This document shows positions 26,153-35,299 of a stretch of 64,000 nt of DNA, in pieces. Numbering within the stretch: position 1 is the first letter of the stretch; every line of letters starts with the position of its first letter. The notes below the pieces were generated by a model. That model was given only the letters and a program-made list of their open reading frames with translations, ran no database searches and had not been told where the DNA came from. Source of the DNA: Streptomyces cadmiisoli (GTDB lineage Bacteria > Actinomycetota > Actinomycetes > Streptomycetales > Streptomycetaceae); assembly GCF_003261055.1 (NCBI RefSeq), contig NZ_CP030073.1:62001-126000 (forward strand), written 5' to 3'. A program made the translations under genes and the position numbers.

Positions 26153-26588
26153 TCAGGTGACGGCCTGCCGGCCAGCCTCGCGCGCCTGGTCCATCGCCGT
26201 GGCGAAGCCCTTGTCACGGCGCCGCCGTTGGTAGATGGCGGGCGTGGTCACGCCGACCGCGGCCGCGAGGACCGTCGTGCCCGGCTTGCTCAGCTCCTCC
26301 AAAAACAGCGCCACCCGCGTCGGGGTGAGGCGCGTCTGTCCAGTGTTGCGCGTACGGGGCGGATGCCGCGGCCACGGCGTCGCAGGCCTTCGCGAACGGG
26401 TCGTCGCTGCGCCACCCGCTCGTGTGCGCGAAGCCGAGGATGAGCTCGGCCCGGCCGGGCGGTACGCCGAGGGCGAGCAGACGCAGGAAGTCGGCCCGCG
26501 CGGTCCGAACGCGTTCCTCGACAGCGTCGGGGTCGCGGCCGGCGAGAGCGATCGTGAGCCGGGTGTCCGTACGCGCTCGGGTCCACAC
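26153..26588 (-). pseudogene. helix-turn-helix protein, frameshifted
   Basis: Two frames join to one protein. The first (26588 to ~26350) has AVEERVRTARADFLRLLALGVPPGRAELILGFAHTSGWRSDDPFAKACDAVAAASAPYA. The second (~26350-26153) has RLTPTRVALFLEELSKPGTTVLAAAVGVTTPAIYQRRRRDKGFATAMDQAREAGR. The C-terminal block is a helix-turn-helix reminiscent of small terminase or transposase-associated proteins. One frameshift near 26350 separates the halves. Role unknown. Confidence 0.5.
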
Positions 26589-26966
26589 CGCAGGCAGGTC
26601 GAGGCCGAGACTCGTCGCCGCAGCGTCGACCGCCTAGCCCTGCCGGAGAGCGGTGATGAGCCGGTCGGCTTGGCGGGCAAAACGGCGCGGGGTCGGTCAT
26701 ACCCGCACCCTACGAGCGGCGTGGCAGTGCGCTGGGCGGAACCGCTGCGCCCCGGCCGGAGAGTCGTCCGGCCCGGGCGTGGCCGGGGCCTCACCGCAGT
26801 GGACGCCTGCGGCCTCTGAACGGACCGCTGCGACGTCGCCCTGTCCGGGGGCCCGGGCGGTCTGCACGGCCCGGCGCTTCAGCGGCCGGGCCGGCGCGAA
26901 GGCTCCCGACGACGCGCACCCTGGCCTGCGCGCTCATCTGTTGGCGTGGCGTCGGCTCACAGCAGC
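26589..26966. other. non-coding remnant region
   Basis: No supported gene. Open frames here are arginine/proline-rich shadows with no recognisable motif or ribosome binding site. Confidence 0.4.
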
Positions 26967-27434
26967 TCAGCGCCGCCACTCGTAGGCTCCTGGGGAGGTC
27001 TGCACAACTTCCTGAGGCCAGGTCGCCCTGACGCGCTGCAGCCGTTCGTTATGGTCATCGGCCCATCCATCAGCCAGACGTACCGGAACCCGGACCGACG
27101 TCCCCGTTCTGGCAAAGTCTTCCACCACGACCGCGGCGATCCCGTTCTGGCTGGACGGTTCGAATCGGATCTCGGGGTTGCGTCCGTCGTCCATCCATGC
27201 GGCGTCCCGCCCGGCGGCGAGCGTGCGCAGGACCTTTGACCAGCTGTCCAAGTCGTCCGGGGCCAGGCAAACATCCAGGCGTCCCTGGGCGAACCCGCTC
27301 GTGACGACGATCTCGGCGTCGAGGAAGTCGTGCCACGGCAGCACCCCGGGCATGTGGCGGCTCAGTACCCGAACCATGAGACTGCTCTCTTCGTCGGCCA
27401 GGCAAATGAGATCCACGGTGCTGTCCTCGGCCAT
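26967..27434 (-). CDS. DUF5959-family protein
   Basis: 155 residues from ATG at 27434. Sequence blocks VDLICLADEESSLMVRVLSRHMPGVLPWHDFLDAEIVV, FAQGRLDVCLAPDDLDSWSKVLRTLAAGRDAAWMDDGR and a C-terminal RLQRVRATWPQEVVQTSPGAYEWRR fit the DUF5959 pattern of Streptomyces, here at the usual length. Function unknown; the compact alternation of strands and helices and its frequent presence near toxin loci make an immunity role plausible. Soluble, no signal peptide. Stands alone in this strand orientation. Confidence 0.7.
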   Translation of the reverse strand: MAEDSTVDLICLADEESSLMVRVLSRHMPGVLPWHDFLDAEIVVTSGFAQGRLDVCLAPDDLDSWSKVLRTLAAGRDAAWMDDGRNPEIRFEPSSQNGIAAVVVEDFARTGTSVRVPVRLADGWADDHNERLQRVRATWPQEVVQTSPGAYEWRR

Positions 27435-27581
27435 CTCCGCTCCCCACGTTCACATCGACTGCCGTCATGATGCACGCGTACCAGCACCCAGGCTCAGACC
27501 GCGTTTGAGATCTGGCCAGCCCAAGTTGTGCCGACGCGGTCGCTGTGCTCACTGTCGGCAGATGCCTCGGCAGGTCACCAG

Positions 27582-28085
27582 TCAGCTGAAGCCAAGTTCG
27601 GTGAAGCCACAACCCCCGCGTTCGGCATAGGGCAATGCCTGCCGGGATACGAGACTCGGGGCCTGCCGGAAGTACTGACGGAAGCCCGAGGCCCGGAACT
27701 TCAAGTCAAACGCGTGGCCTTCAATGTGCCAAAGCGGACAGGGCGCAAAGTTCGGACGGGCATCATCCGGCACCAGCCGGTGCACCCTGTCGACCTCCAA
27801 GTCCACAGCAAAACCCTTGAAGTCGAGGTCGCCCTCAAGGTCGAAGACATCTTCGAAGACGAGTGTCACCGGAGAGACCCAGAACGAAAAATGGGTTGCG
27901 GGCGGGACCGGGTGGACCCAGCGGACGATGTAGTCGAGGTCGAAAAGAAGACGCGGCAGGAGGTCGTCGGTCGGCTGGACGGACAAGCCGTGGATGGTGG
28001 CGTCATGCCACCCCATCTCTTCGAAATCTGCGTCGCTCCAGGTGCTCTTGGAGAGACCTGACTCCTTGTGGCTGCCGTTGCCCAT
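27582..28085 (-). CDS. hypothetical protein, immunity candidate
   Basis: 167 residues from ATG at 28085 (an upstream start at 28097 is also possible). EEMGWHDATIHGLSVQ, LLFDLDYIVRWVHPVPPATHFSFWVSPVTLVFEDVFDLEGD and HIEGHAFDLKFRASGFRQYFRQAPSLVSRQALP are the visible blocks: a WHDA motif, then strands with regularly spaced aromatic residues. The pattern resembles uncharacterised immunity-like proteins of actinobacteria and proteobacteria, but no numbered family can be given. Immediately downstream of an IS5 element's transposase on the same strand. Confidence 0.55.
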   Translation of the reverse strand: MGNGSHKESGLSKSTWSDADFEEMGWHDATIHGLSVQPTDDLLPRLLFDLDYIVRWVHPVPPATHFSFWVSPVTLVFEDVFDLEGDLDFKGFAVDLEVDRVHRLVPDDARPNFAPCPLWHIEGHAFDLKFRASGFRQYFRQAPSLVSRQALPYAERGGCGFTELGFS

Positions 28086-28119
28086 GCGCGAATCCAACCA
28101 GACACCTCGACGGAACCAC

Positions 28120-28977
28120 TCACAGGCCAGGCTTGAACGAGAGTGGACGGGGTCCTGGGCGTGAGGCTGGCCGGCCTCGAGTGAGCCGACGGACCATGAT
28201 GCCGATCATCGCCCAGCGGATCATGGTCTCTGACCTGGCCGGACTGGTTTCGTAGTCGCGGGCCAGGCGCCGGTGAGAGGTGATCCACGAGAGTGTGCGC
28301 TCGACCGCCCACCGCTTCGGCTGGACCTGGAAACCGCGCTGGCCCGGGGCCTTGCGCACAATCTCCAGCTCGCGGCCGAGGACAGCACTGGTCCACTCCA
28401 CAAGGCGTCCGGCGAAGCCTTGGTCGGCCCAGATCTTCTGCACGCCCGGGTGGTCCAGGCGGGTCCACAGCAACGAACGCTTCGCGCCGTCACGGTCCTG
28501 GATGTTCGCTGCGACCACCTGGACCGCCAGAAGCAGGCCGAGGGTGTCGGTGACGATGAACCGTTTGCGGCCCTTCACTTTCTTCCCCGCATCGAACCCT
28601 CTGGTTCCCACGGGCACTGTGTCGGCCGACCGAACCGACTGTGAATCGATCAGGCCCGCGCTCGGCTCCGCGTCGCGGCCGTCGGCTTCACGGACCCTGC
28701 TGCGCAGGGCGTCATGGATGCGCTCGACAGCGCCGTCGTCGTGCCACCACGTGAAGTACCAGTACACCGTCGGCCACGGTGCGAAATCCTTCGGCAGCTG
28801 CCGCCAGGAACACCCGGTCCGCACCACGTAGAAGATCGCGTCGAGGATCCGCCGCCGCGGGTGCTTCTCCCGCCGACCACCCTTCGGGCCCACCCGCGCT
28901 GGCGGGAGCAACGGCTCCACCAGTGCCCACTGCTCATCCGTCAGGTCCGACGGATACCCGCCCCCACCACCGCTCAC
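28120..28977 (-). CDS. IS5-family transposase
   Basis: 285 residues, apparently intact. N-terminal DLTDEQWALVEPLLPPA and CSWRQLPKDFAPWPTVYWYFTWW make up the insertion-domain region. Catalytic DDE positions are suggested in AGLIDSQSVRSAD (first Asp), IWADQGFAGRLVEW (second Asp) and PKRWAVERTLSWI (Glu). This is the ISL3-sized IS5 group common in Streptomyces. Unlike the other full-length IS5 copy (57495-59149) it has no passenger gene. Terminal repeats could not be identified by eye, so boundaries are not given. Confidence 0.85.
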   Translation of the reverse strand: MSGGGGGYPSDLTDEQWALVEPLLPPARVGPKGGRREKHPRRRILDAIFYVVRTGCSWRQLPKDFAPWPTVYWYFTWWHDDGAVERIHDALRSRVREADGRDAEPSAGLIDSQSVRSADTVPVGTRGFDAGKKVKGRKRFIVTDTLGLLLAVQVVAANIQDRDGAKRSLLWTRLDHPGVQKIWADQGFAGRLVEWTSAVLGRELEIVRKAPGQRGFQVQPKRWAVERTLSWITSHRRLARDYETSPARSETMIRWAMIGIMVRRLTRGRPASRPGPRPLSFKPGL

Positions 28978-29110
28978 AGTGAGCTCAACGAGCGCCCCAG
29001 CAACGAGACACCGCAGATCTCAAACGCCGTCTCACACGGGGCACTGCGTTAGGAGTTCTACAGTAACCCGCCAGGACACACCTGACGGAGCTTACTATTT
29101 GCTGTCGATA

Positions 29111-29668
29111 TTAGGGCATGTGTCCTTCGCGTTGAACTTCCCGGGCCTCTTCCAAAGCCTCACTGGAGATGCGCAGCAATTCGCCTTCAAATCGCGAAAC
29201 CGAAAGGCTGAGGAACTCAATCACTTCCTGTGACGAGTCGGCCAACTGAGGAATCAGGAAGCAAACCTCTCGGAAGAGTTCTATATCCTCGCCATCGGCT
29301 TTTCGGAGAATCTCTGGAAGAATATCAAGGATTCTCTTTCTGCAGTATTCAGCCACATCCACCGCGACTCCACCAATAGCTACGTTGAGGCCCGGATGTC
29401 TGGCGTTAAGGATCGATTCAAGCACGTCGACAGAGTTTGAACTAAGGCCCCCTCCGGACTCTACGTGCTCCGCTATGATGTCGACACACGGAGCAGCGGC
29501 ATCATACAGATACCCCTGATTGGCAACCTCACAGTAGAGTACCCCGCGTGCACGGTTTCGCTCCTCTGCATCCATTCCGAGCAGTCGTCCGAGGTGCTTT
29601 CGAAGTTGACTCGAGGGAATGCTCAGGGTCGTAAGGGATTCCCAATCCCACTCTTCGGACATTTTCAC
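29111..29668 (-). CDS. hypothetical helical protein with low GC, immunity candidate
   Basis: 185 residues, GTG at 29668 (ATG two codons later). Clearly more AT-rich and less codon-biased than its neighbours, which suggests recent transfer. The protein is helical and acidic: LSIPSSQLRKHLGRLLGMDAEERNRA, then DIIAEHVESGGGLSSNSVDVLESILNARHPG, RKRILDILPEILRKADGEDIELFREVCFLIPQ and a last helix ending REVQREGHMP. The repeated helix pairs look like a short ARM/HEAT solenoid. The family is not recognised. Such proteins commonly act as immunity proteins to RHS tips. Confidence 0.6.
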   Translation of the reverse strand: MKMSEEWDWESLTTLSIPSSQLRKHLGRLLGMDAEERNRARGVLYCEVANQGYLYDAAAPCVDIIAEHVESGGGLSSNSVDVLESILNARHPGLNVAIGGVAVDVAEYCRKRILDILPEILRKADGEDIELFREVCFLIPQLADSSQEVIEFLSLSVSRFEGELLRISSEALEEAREVQREGHMP

Positions 29669-29765
29669 TGTTCATCACTCTCCCATTTAGTTCCAGGCGC
29701 GAACTGATCGCGAGTGGTTCGAATCTCGCAGCGCACGCGGATCAAGCAGGCGCGGTGGCGGTGGG

Positions 29766-30994
29766 TCAGCGTTTGATGCGTCCGCGGATGGCGAGGACGG
29801 CGAGGGCCAGGAGGGCGGGTTCCAGGAGGCGGGAGGTCATCTCGATGTAGGCGCCGGCGGTAGTCAGGTCCTGGCCGCTGGAGCGGAAGACCACGGAGTT
29901 GAGCGTGATGTTCAGGGCCTTCTCGAACCGCTTGCCGGTGAACCTGTCCCCAGTCGGGTTCTGCGGGTCGTCTTTGTCGATCGTGAACGTGACTGACCTT
30001 GCCCCGCCGGGCGGGACGGTACCGGTCGCTTCCTGTTTCGGGGAGGAACCCGGCAGGCCGTAGCCCATCAGCAGCATGATCGTGAGCAGCATGGCGGCGG
30101 CGAGCCAGCCCAGGGCGCGCGCGGCGCGCAGGCCGTAGCCGGACAGCAGCCAGTAGGCCCACAGCAGGCCGCGTTCGACTCTGGGGGTGCCGGCGCGGTC
30201 GTGGCGGCGCATCTCGCATTCGCAGTAGTAGAACTCGGCGGCACCGGGTTCGTTCTTGCCGTCCTCGAAGGCTTTGCGGAGCTGCCGGTACAGGGCGGCG
30301 ACATCTTCGGGGTCAGGGGTGTGGCACAAGCCACCTCACGCGCCGCGATCTCCAGCGTCACCGGCGCCCCGAACACCGCACCCGACAGATCCAGCGATCC
30401 CACACAGACAGCCGGCCCCCACCGTGAAGCCACCAAGAACTGCGCCCCGACGAACCCGGCGGTGCCTGAGAACTGCACCCCGCTGAACCAGGCGTCGCCC
30501 GAGAACTCCGCCCCGCCGAACATGGCGGAGCCGGAAAACTCCGCCCTGATAAACGCGACGCCGCCGGTGAACTGCGCCCTAATAAAAGCGGTTTCGCCGG
30601 AAAGCTGCGCCCCGCCGAACCCGGCGTCACCGAAAAACTGCGCGTCGTCGAACCCAGCGTCGCCGGAGAACTGCGCTCCTTCGAACTTGGTGGCACCGAA
30701 GTGGGGGTGGGGGGTGATGGGGTCGTGAGGGGCGTTCAGGAGTCGGTTCAGGAGGTCTTCGGTGAAGGGGGTGCCGCGGTGGTCGATGTCGGAGCCGGGT
30801 GTCAGACCCGCCAGGTAGGTGTCGCGGTCGGTGCCGTTCAGGTGGGCGAGGCAGGCGGTATGGCCTGGGACATGAATACCGCGGCAGCCAATGGGATCGG
30901 TGGCCGGATCCGCGCCGTGAGCGCAGTGCAGCCAGGACGGGGCCGGGGGTGCGGCCGGGGACATTGCCATAGCCAGCACCGTAACCCTCTGCAA
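29766..30994 (-). pseudogene. pentapeptide-repeat membrane protein with internal deletion
   Basis: The first frame (30994 to ~30330) starts with a Cys/His-containing head (WLHCAHGADPATDPIGCRGIHVPGHTACLAHL) and then about 14 pentapeptide repeats of the type A(Q/E)FSG (ATKFEGAQFSGDAGFDDAQF ...), a right-handed beta-helix. After EIAAREVAC it shifts into a second frame (to 29766) that contains TPDPEDVAALYRQLRKAFEDGKNEPGAAEFYYCECEMRRHDR and two or three membrane segments (GWLAAAMLLTIMLLMGYGL, LEPALLALAVLAI). In intact relatives I recall a further domain of roughly 150 residues lies between these parts. It is missing here, which explains the frameshift. Confidence 0.7.
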
Positions 30995-31403
30995 GTGGGT
31001 TCAGGCGGGCTGCTGTTGTGATTCGGGCTGGGTGGGGCAGGTCTCCTCGTTGGGCGGCAGGCCCTGCGCAGCGTGCCGTTCAACGACTGTCCAGGATCGG
31101 GCTCTGCCAGACCGCGTATCGGCGCCCTTGGAGGAAGCAGCCAACCGCGCTCAGTCAAAGTACTCGCCGCAAGTCACCACGGCCGTGGCGCGCTGAACGG
31201 AGCGCCCACGACCGGGCCGACGCTCCCGCCCCGGAACTGCAGGTCGTGAGCGAGAGGCGGCGCTGGTGGTCCCGACCCGACAAGCATGCGCTGGTGAGGA
31301 CGAACCGATCTCGACACGGAAGCGCTGGCATCGTTGAAAGAGCGCAACTCCACACGTCACGGAGCCCCTGGAAATGCTGCCCTCCGGAGGCTCCGTGACT
31401 TAG
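30995..31403. other. non-coding region with an 11-bp inverted repeat next to IS1380
   Basis: No gene supported. GTCACGGAGCC at 31356-31366 pairs perfectly with GGCTCCGTGAC at 31389-31399, 22-base loop. TTAG at 31400-31403 is the left copy of the IS1380 target duplication. The hairpin may be the terminator of a lost gene and a preferred insertion target. Confidence 0.5.
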
Positions 31404-33082
31404 CCTCGCTGTTTCGCTTCGGGTGGCTGAGCTGGTCTGGTGGCGGTCGACCGATGATTTCGGTCGCTGGTCGGCCGGTGAGTATGGCGAAGGCCCGACG
31501 CTCGGGCCGGGTTCTCCAAGGTCTTTCGGGTCGTGGGCGGTCTGGGGTTTGCTGGTCAGCCGGCGGGACGGGGCAGTGAGGCGAGGCGGTGGAAAGCCGT
31601 GGCGAGTTCGTGTCTCCACGGCCAGGTCGCCGATATCCGCAGGCGTAGTCGCCGGCCGCCGCGGGTGAGGCGGGCGGCGACGTGCAGGAGTCGGTGGCGG
31701 AGCTTCTTCGGCTCGGCGGTGGCCATCTCCCCGTCCAGCAGCAGGAGGCACGTCCAGGCCAGCAAGTCGATCGCGGTGAGACTGAGTTCGAGCCAGACGG
31801 CGTTGACACCGAAGTCGCGGGAGGGGAAACGGCCGAACCCGGTGGTCTTGCCGCACCGGATGCGGTCCTCGACGGTGGCATGCCCGCGGTGGCGGACCTC
31901 GAGGAACTGGGCCGAACCACCACCGGGATAGGGAGTGTCGGTGAGGAAGACCTGGTGGCGCAGTCCCTCGTCCAGGTCGAACAGCGACAGCTGTGCTCCT
32001 GGGTGTGGCCGCTCGCGGCGCACGATGATGCGGGTGCCGGCCGGGTAGCCGCCCAGATCGACCATGCCGGTCAGCTCGGCGACTTCGGTGCCATCACGCA
32101 GTGTCCCGTCCTGGTCCAGGGCGGGATGCCAGAGGCGGTCGGGCATGGCCCGGATGGCGCGGCGGATCGGCTCGGTGATGGCGTATCCGACCGAGAAGAA
32201 GGTACGGATTCCTCGTTTGCGCAGGTCACGGACGTGAGCGAGGAAGGCTTTCGCGGATCCGGCGCTATCGGTGCGGACCAGGATGTCGGTGCCGTGCCGG
32301 TGGGCATCGGGGATCTGCGCGAGTGCCTGGTCGAGGACCGCAATGTGATCGGCGGCAGTGTTGGCTCCGGAGTTCCCGGGCCGCAGCTGCCCGGACAGCG
32401 CCTCGCCGGTGTTGGCCAGGAAGCACACCAGCGGGTGGAACCCGAAACCGCCCTTGTAGGTGGGCGCGGCCGCCTCCTTTTCCGAGTGGCAGGCCACCAG
32501 CGTGGCGTCGAGGTCCAGGACCAGGCCGGGCAGCACACGACCCGCGGCCCGGGCAGCGGGTATGCCCTCACCGTTCTCGGCGGCCTGCAGCCAAGCGACC
32601 TCCCGAGCCGAAGCGCGGGCCGAACGCAGCGAAGCAAGTGCCTGCTCGTCCATGTCGGCGAGCAGCCGCCAGGCCGTCGGTGTCGAGGCAACCGAGCCGA
32701 ACACTTCGGCCTGGTCCCGCAGTACGGCCAGGTCCGCAAACGCCTCGCCGCCGTCGGCGAGCATCACCGCCAGGTCGGTGGTGATTCGTCCTGGATCGTG
32801 TCCGGTCCCGCGTGGCCGCAACGGCCTGAGCGCGGTGGAGTACGCGGCGGTCAGCCCCGTGGCATCGGCAAGATCCGCCAGCAACCGTGTCCCGGCACGA
32901 CCGACCACCCCCGAACCATCGGCACTGACATAGATCTTGGGACGCAACCCGATACCCTGCACGTAGAAAGTGCCCTCCGCCTGGACCGACAGAACCCCTC
33001 AGCAAGGTTCATCGTTCCAGGTCAGGAAGGCACTTTCGCGTTTTCGCCTCGGCAGCCACCAACCCCAAGCGAAACAGTGAGG
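31404..33082 (-). mobile_element. IS1380-family insertion sequence, 1,679 bp
   Basis: Inverted ends CCTCGCTGTTTCGCTTCGGG (left) and, on the complement of the right end, CCTCACTGTTTCGCTTGGGG. The element is bounded by identical TTAG at 31400-31403 and 33083-33086, the 4-bp duplication expected for this family. The right TTAG includes the first base of the neighbouring IS5 terminal repeat, so this element landed on the tip of the other. Confidence 0.85.
31556..32962 (-). CDS. IS1380-family transposase
   Basis: 468 residues, intact. GLRPKIYVSADGSGVVGRAGTRLLADLADATGLTAAYSTALRP is the family N-terminus. The catalytic region includes LPGLVLDLDATLVACHSEKEAAAPTYKGGFGFHPLVCF (first Asp, conserved FGFHPL block) and ILVRTDSAGSAKAFLAHVRDL (second Asp). 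The C-terminal NAVWLELSLTAIDLLAWTCLLLLDGEMATAEPKKLRHRLLHVAARLTRGGRR is also typical. The start at 32962 leaves about 120 bp of upstream IS end. Likely functional for transposition, judging from intact frame and target duplication. Confidence 0.9.
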   Translation of the reverse strand: MQGIGLRPKIYVSADGSGVVGRAGTRLLADLADATGLTAAYSTALRPLRPRGTGHDPGRITTDLAVMLADGGEAFADLAVLRDQAEVFGSVASTPTAWRLLADMDEQALASLRSARASAREVAWLQAAENGEGIPAARAAGRVLPGLVLDLDATLVACHSEKEAAAPTYKGGFGFHPLVCFLANTGEALSGQLRPGNSGANTAADHIAVLDQALAQIPDAHRHGTDILVRTDSAGSAKAFLAHVRDLRKRGIRTFFSVGYAITEPIRRAIRAMPDRLWHPALDQDGTLRDGTEVAELTGMVDLGGYPAGTRIIVRRERPHPGAQLSLFDLDEGLRHQVFLTDTPYPGGGSAQFLEVRHRGHATVEDRIRCGKTTGFGRFPSRDFGVNAVWLELSLTAIDLLAWTCLLLLDGEMATAEPKKLRHRLLHVAARLTRGGRRLRLRISATWPWRHELATAFHRLASLPRPAG

Positions 33083-33085
33083 TTA

Positions 33086-34058
33086 GAGCGCCCGGCGGTA
33101 GGCGTGTCTCGTTGATGAAGGCGACCCCGGAAGTCGAGCAGGCACGAGCCATGGTGATCATGGAGTTCTCTACGCTCAGTGATCACCGGAGGGCCCGTGC
33201 CTGTCCTGCCATCATGCCTGCTCGAACCCCTGTGGGACCAGTTCGCGACGCTGTTACCGGAGCACGTGGACAGCCACCCGCTGGGCTGCCACAACCCGCG
33301 CATCGCGGACCGCGTGGTGTTCGACCACGTAATCGCCGCCCTGGTGCACGGCTCCGGCTACGAGCGTGTCGCAACTCCTGGATGCTCGGACCGCACCATC
33401 CGACGACGAGTCGCCTACTGGGCCCAACTCGGAATAGCCGGGCAGTTGCACGCCCTGGTGCTTGAGGCGTACGACCGGATGATCGGCCTTGAGTTGAGCG
33501 AGTTGTCCGTGGACGGCTGCATCACCAAGGCTCCCTGCGGTGGCGAGGCCGCCGGGCGCTCCCCAGTGGACCGGGGCAAGCAGGGCCTCAAGCGCTCGGT
33601 GGCCACCGAGGCCCGCGGCATCCCGCTCGGCATCGTCTCAGCCGGGGCCAGCCGGCACGACTCACCGCTGCTCGTGCCCACCTTGGAGGCCGCGAAGGAG
33701 CAGGTCGGATGCCTGCCAGATCAGGTCAATGTCAACTTGGACCGTGGCTACGACAGCCACAAGACCCGGGCCGCATTGTCGGAACTCGGCTTCACCGGCG
33801 AGATCGCCCGCAAGGGCGTGCCCGCTCCCATACAGGCCGGCAAGAGATGGGTGGTCGAGCGCAGTCACGCGTGGATGAACGGCTTCGGCAAACTGCGACG
33901 CTGCACCGAGAAACGCAGCCGGGTCGTCGACTTCTACCTCTACCTGTCCGCCGCCATCGTCACGCTCCGTATGCTCATCCGCCGCGCCACCCCGCTCTAC
34001 CGATGGGACGGTCGCCCCACTACCAAACGCCTGAAGTAACGCCTACTGCCGGGTGCTC
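33086..34058 (+). mobile_element. IS5-family (IS427-like) insertion, 973 bp
   Basis: Inverted ends GAGCGCCCGGCGGTAGGCGT (left) and, complement of the right end, GAGCACCCGGCAGTAGGCGT. TA flanks both sides (33084-33085 and 34059-34060), the 2-bp duplication of the IS427 group. It abuts the 3' end of an integrase pseudogene and was itself hit at its left tip by the IS1380 element. Confidence 0.85.
33179..34039 (+). CDS. IS5-family transposase
   Basis: 286 residues with GTG at 33179; GTG at 33197 is an alternative. SVDGCITKAPCGGEAAGRSPVDRGKQGLKRSVATEARG holds the first catalytic Asp and the conserved SPVDRGK block. VNLDRGYDSHKTRAALSELGF holds the second. KRWVVERSHAWMNGFGKLRRCTEKR holds the Glu. 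Single intact frame filling most of the element. The last codons run into the right terminal repeat. Confidence 0.9.
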   Translation: MITGGPVPVLPSCLLEPLWDQFATLLPEHVDSHPLGCHNPRIADRVVFDHVIAALVHGSGYERVATPGCSDRTIRRRVAYWAQLGIAGQLHALVLEAYDRMIGLELSELSVDGCITKAPCGGEAAGRSPVDRGKQGLKRSVATEARGIPLGIVSAGASRHDSPLLVPTLEAAKEQVGCLPDQVNVNLDRGYDSHKTRAALSELGFTGEIARKGVPAPIQAGKRWVVERSHAWMNGFGKLRRCTEKRSRVVDFYLYLSAAIVTLRMLIRRATPLYRWDGRPTTKRLK

Positions 34059-34063
34059 TAAAT

Positions 34064-35222
34064 CGCGAGCCGTGCAGATGCTTGGTCGGGTCGGGCGGGA
34101 TCAGCGTGGCCCCGTCGCCGGACGCGAAGGTCTTGTTGACCCAGGCCAGCAGCCTCTCCATATCTCGGTTGATCTGCGCTGTGCCGATCGCGAAGCGGCC
34201 GGCGCGGGAGTTGGTCTTGATCAGGCCGGTGGGGAAGAGGAGGTCGGCGTCGTGGAGCGATTCGAGCATCGCGATGGCGTCGTGTACGGGCTGGACGGTG
34301 ACCCATGGCCGGGTCGGGTCGACCGGATCGAGCGGCGTGCGGTCGTAGCCCTTGCCCCGGCGACCGCGGATGAGCAGCTCGCCAGTGTCCGAGTCGGTGT
34401 CCCGGCAGCCGCGGCGCAGAGCGACGACCTCTCCGGGACGAGCCCCTGTGAGGTAGCAGATCACCACGAAGCACGCGGCGACCAGGATGCGGACCAACAG
34501 CGGAAGCTCCGCAGCGGTGATGGGCCGGTCGCGCCATGGGCGGTCGTCGACCCGGCCGGTGATCGAGCCCAGGTAGCAGTCGTCCGCGATCCGTACGCCG
34601 AGCTCGGCCGCGCACGTCGCGGCCAGGACGCTGAGATAGGTCCGCCGACGCGAGGGCTTGATCCCCAGTAGACGTCCGAGATGGTAGGCGCTGACCGCGC
34701 CTGCGGTCCGCGGATCCCCGGGGAGTACAGACCCGGTGCGGGCCGCCTCCTGGACGAACAGCCGCACCCGCTGCGAGGGCGACAAGCCGTCGTAGACGCG
34801 CTGGCTGGGGTGGTCTCCGGCGGACAGGGTCCGGAATTCCCTCCAGGCATCGCAGATGTCCGGACCGAGGTCCTCGACGATCCGCAGCGACCAGTCAGCA
34901 GCGCCTCCATGGTCACCGCTGCGATCCGAGGGGTGGCGTTGAAACGGCCCCGGCCCGGCATGTCGGCCAGCTCGCGAAGGGACTGGCCCTGCCATGGCTC
35001 GACGGTCGCGAGCCGGCACACGTCAGGCAGGTGCTCGCCGTAGGCCCACAGGGCACGGACCGCGTTCAGCAGCTGGTATTTGACGTTCGGGGTCACGGAC
35101 AGGGCCTGCACGTGGCCCAGGTACTCGTCCAGAAGGCGGTCGCCGACCTCGCTCAAGTACTCGATGCCGTCGTCCTCCAGCCAGACGGCGAAGGGCCGTA
35201 GGCGGATGAACCACATCTTCAC
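34064..35222 (-). pseudogene. large tyrosine integrase, frameshifted and 3'-truncated
   Basis: The N-terminal part (35222 to ~34905) has KMWFIRLRPFAVWLEDDGIEYLSEVGDRLLDEYLGHVQAL and PGRGRFNATPRIAAVTMEALL. After a frameshift near 34900 it continues with RIVEDLGPDICDAWREF, CFVVICYLTGARPGEVVALRRGC (first catalytic Arg), LLIRGRRGKGYDR and PPDPTKHLHGSRF, where the IS5 element begins. The HxxR and Tyr region and the C-terminal extension are lost. The related C-terminal tails at 20.2-23.1 kb show what the end would look like. The first residues probably also are missing. Not functional. Confidence 0.75.
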
Positions 35223-35299
35223 GTTGCCGCAGCCGGCCTGGTCGCCGATCGGCGCCGGTCCTCTCCTTGCAGGCCGGTGAGGGCTGGTGAAGCGTCCCG

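Noticed and set aside
31682..33115. 477-codon frame opposite the IS1380 transposase
   Set aside because: Shadow of a conserved transposase; crosses the IS boundary.
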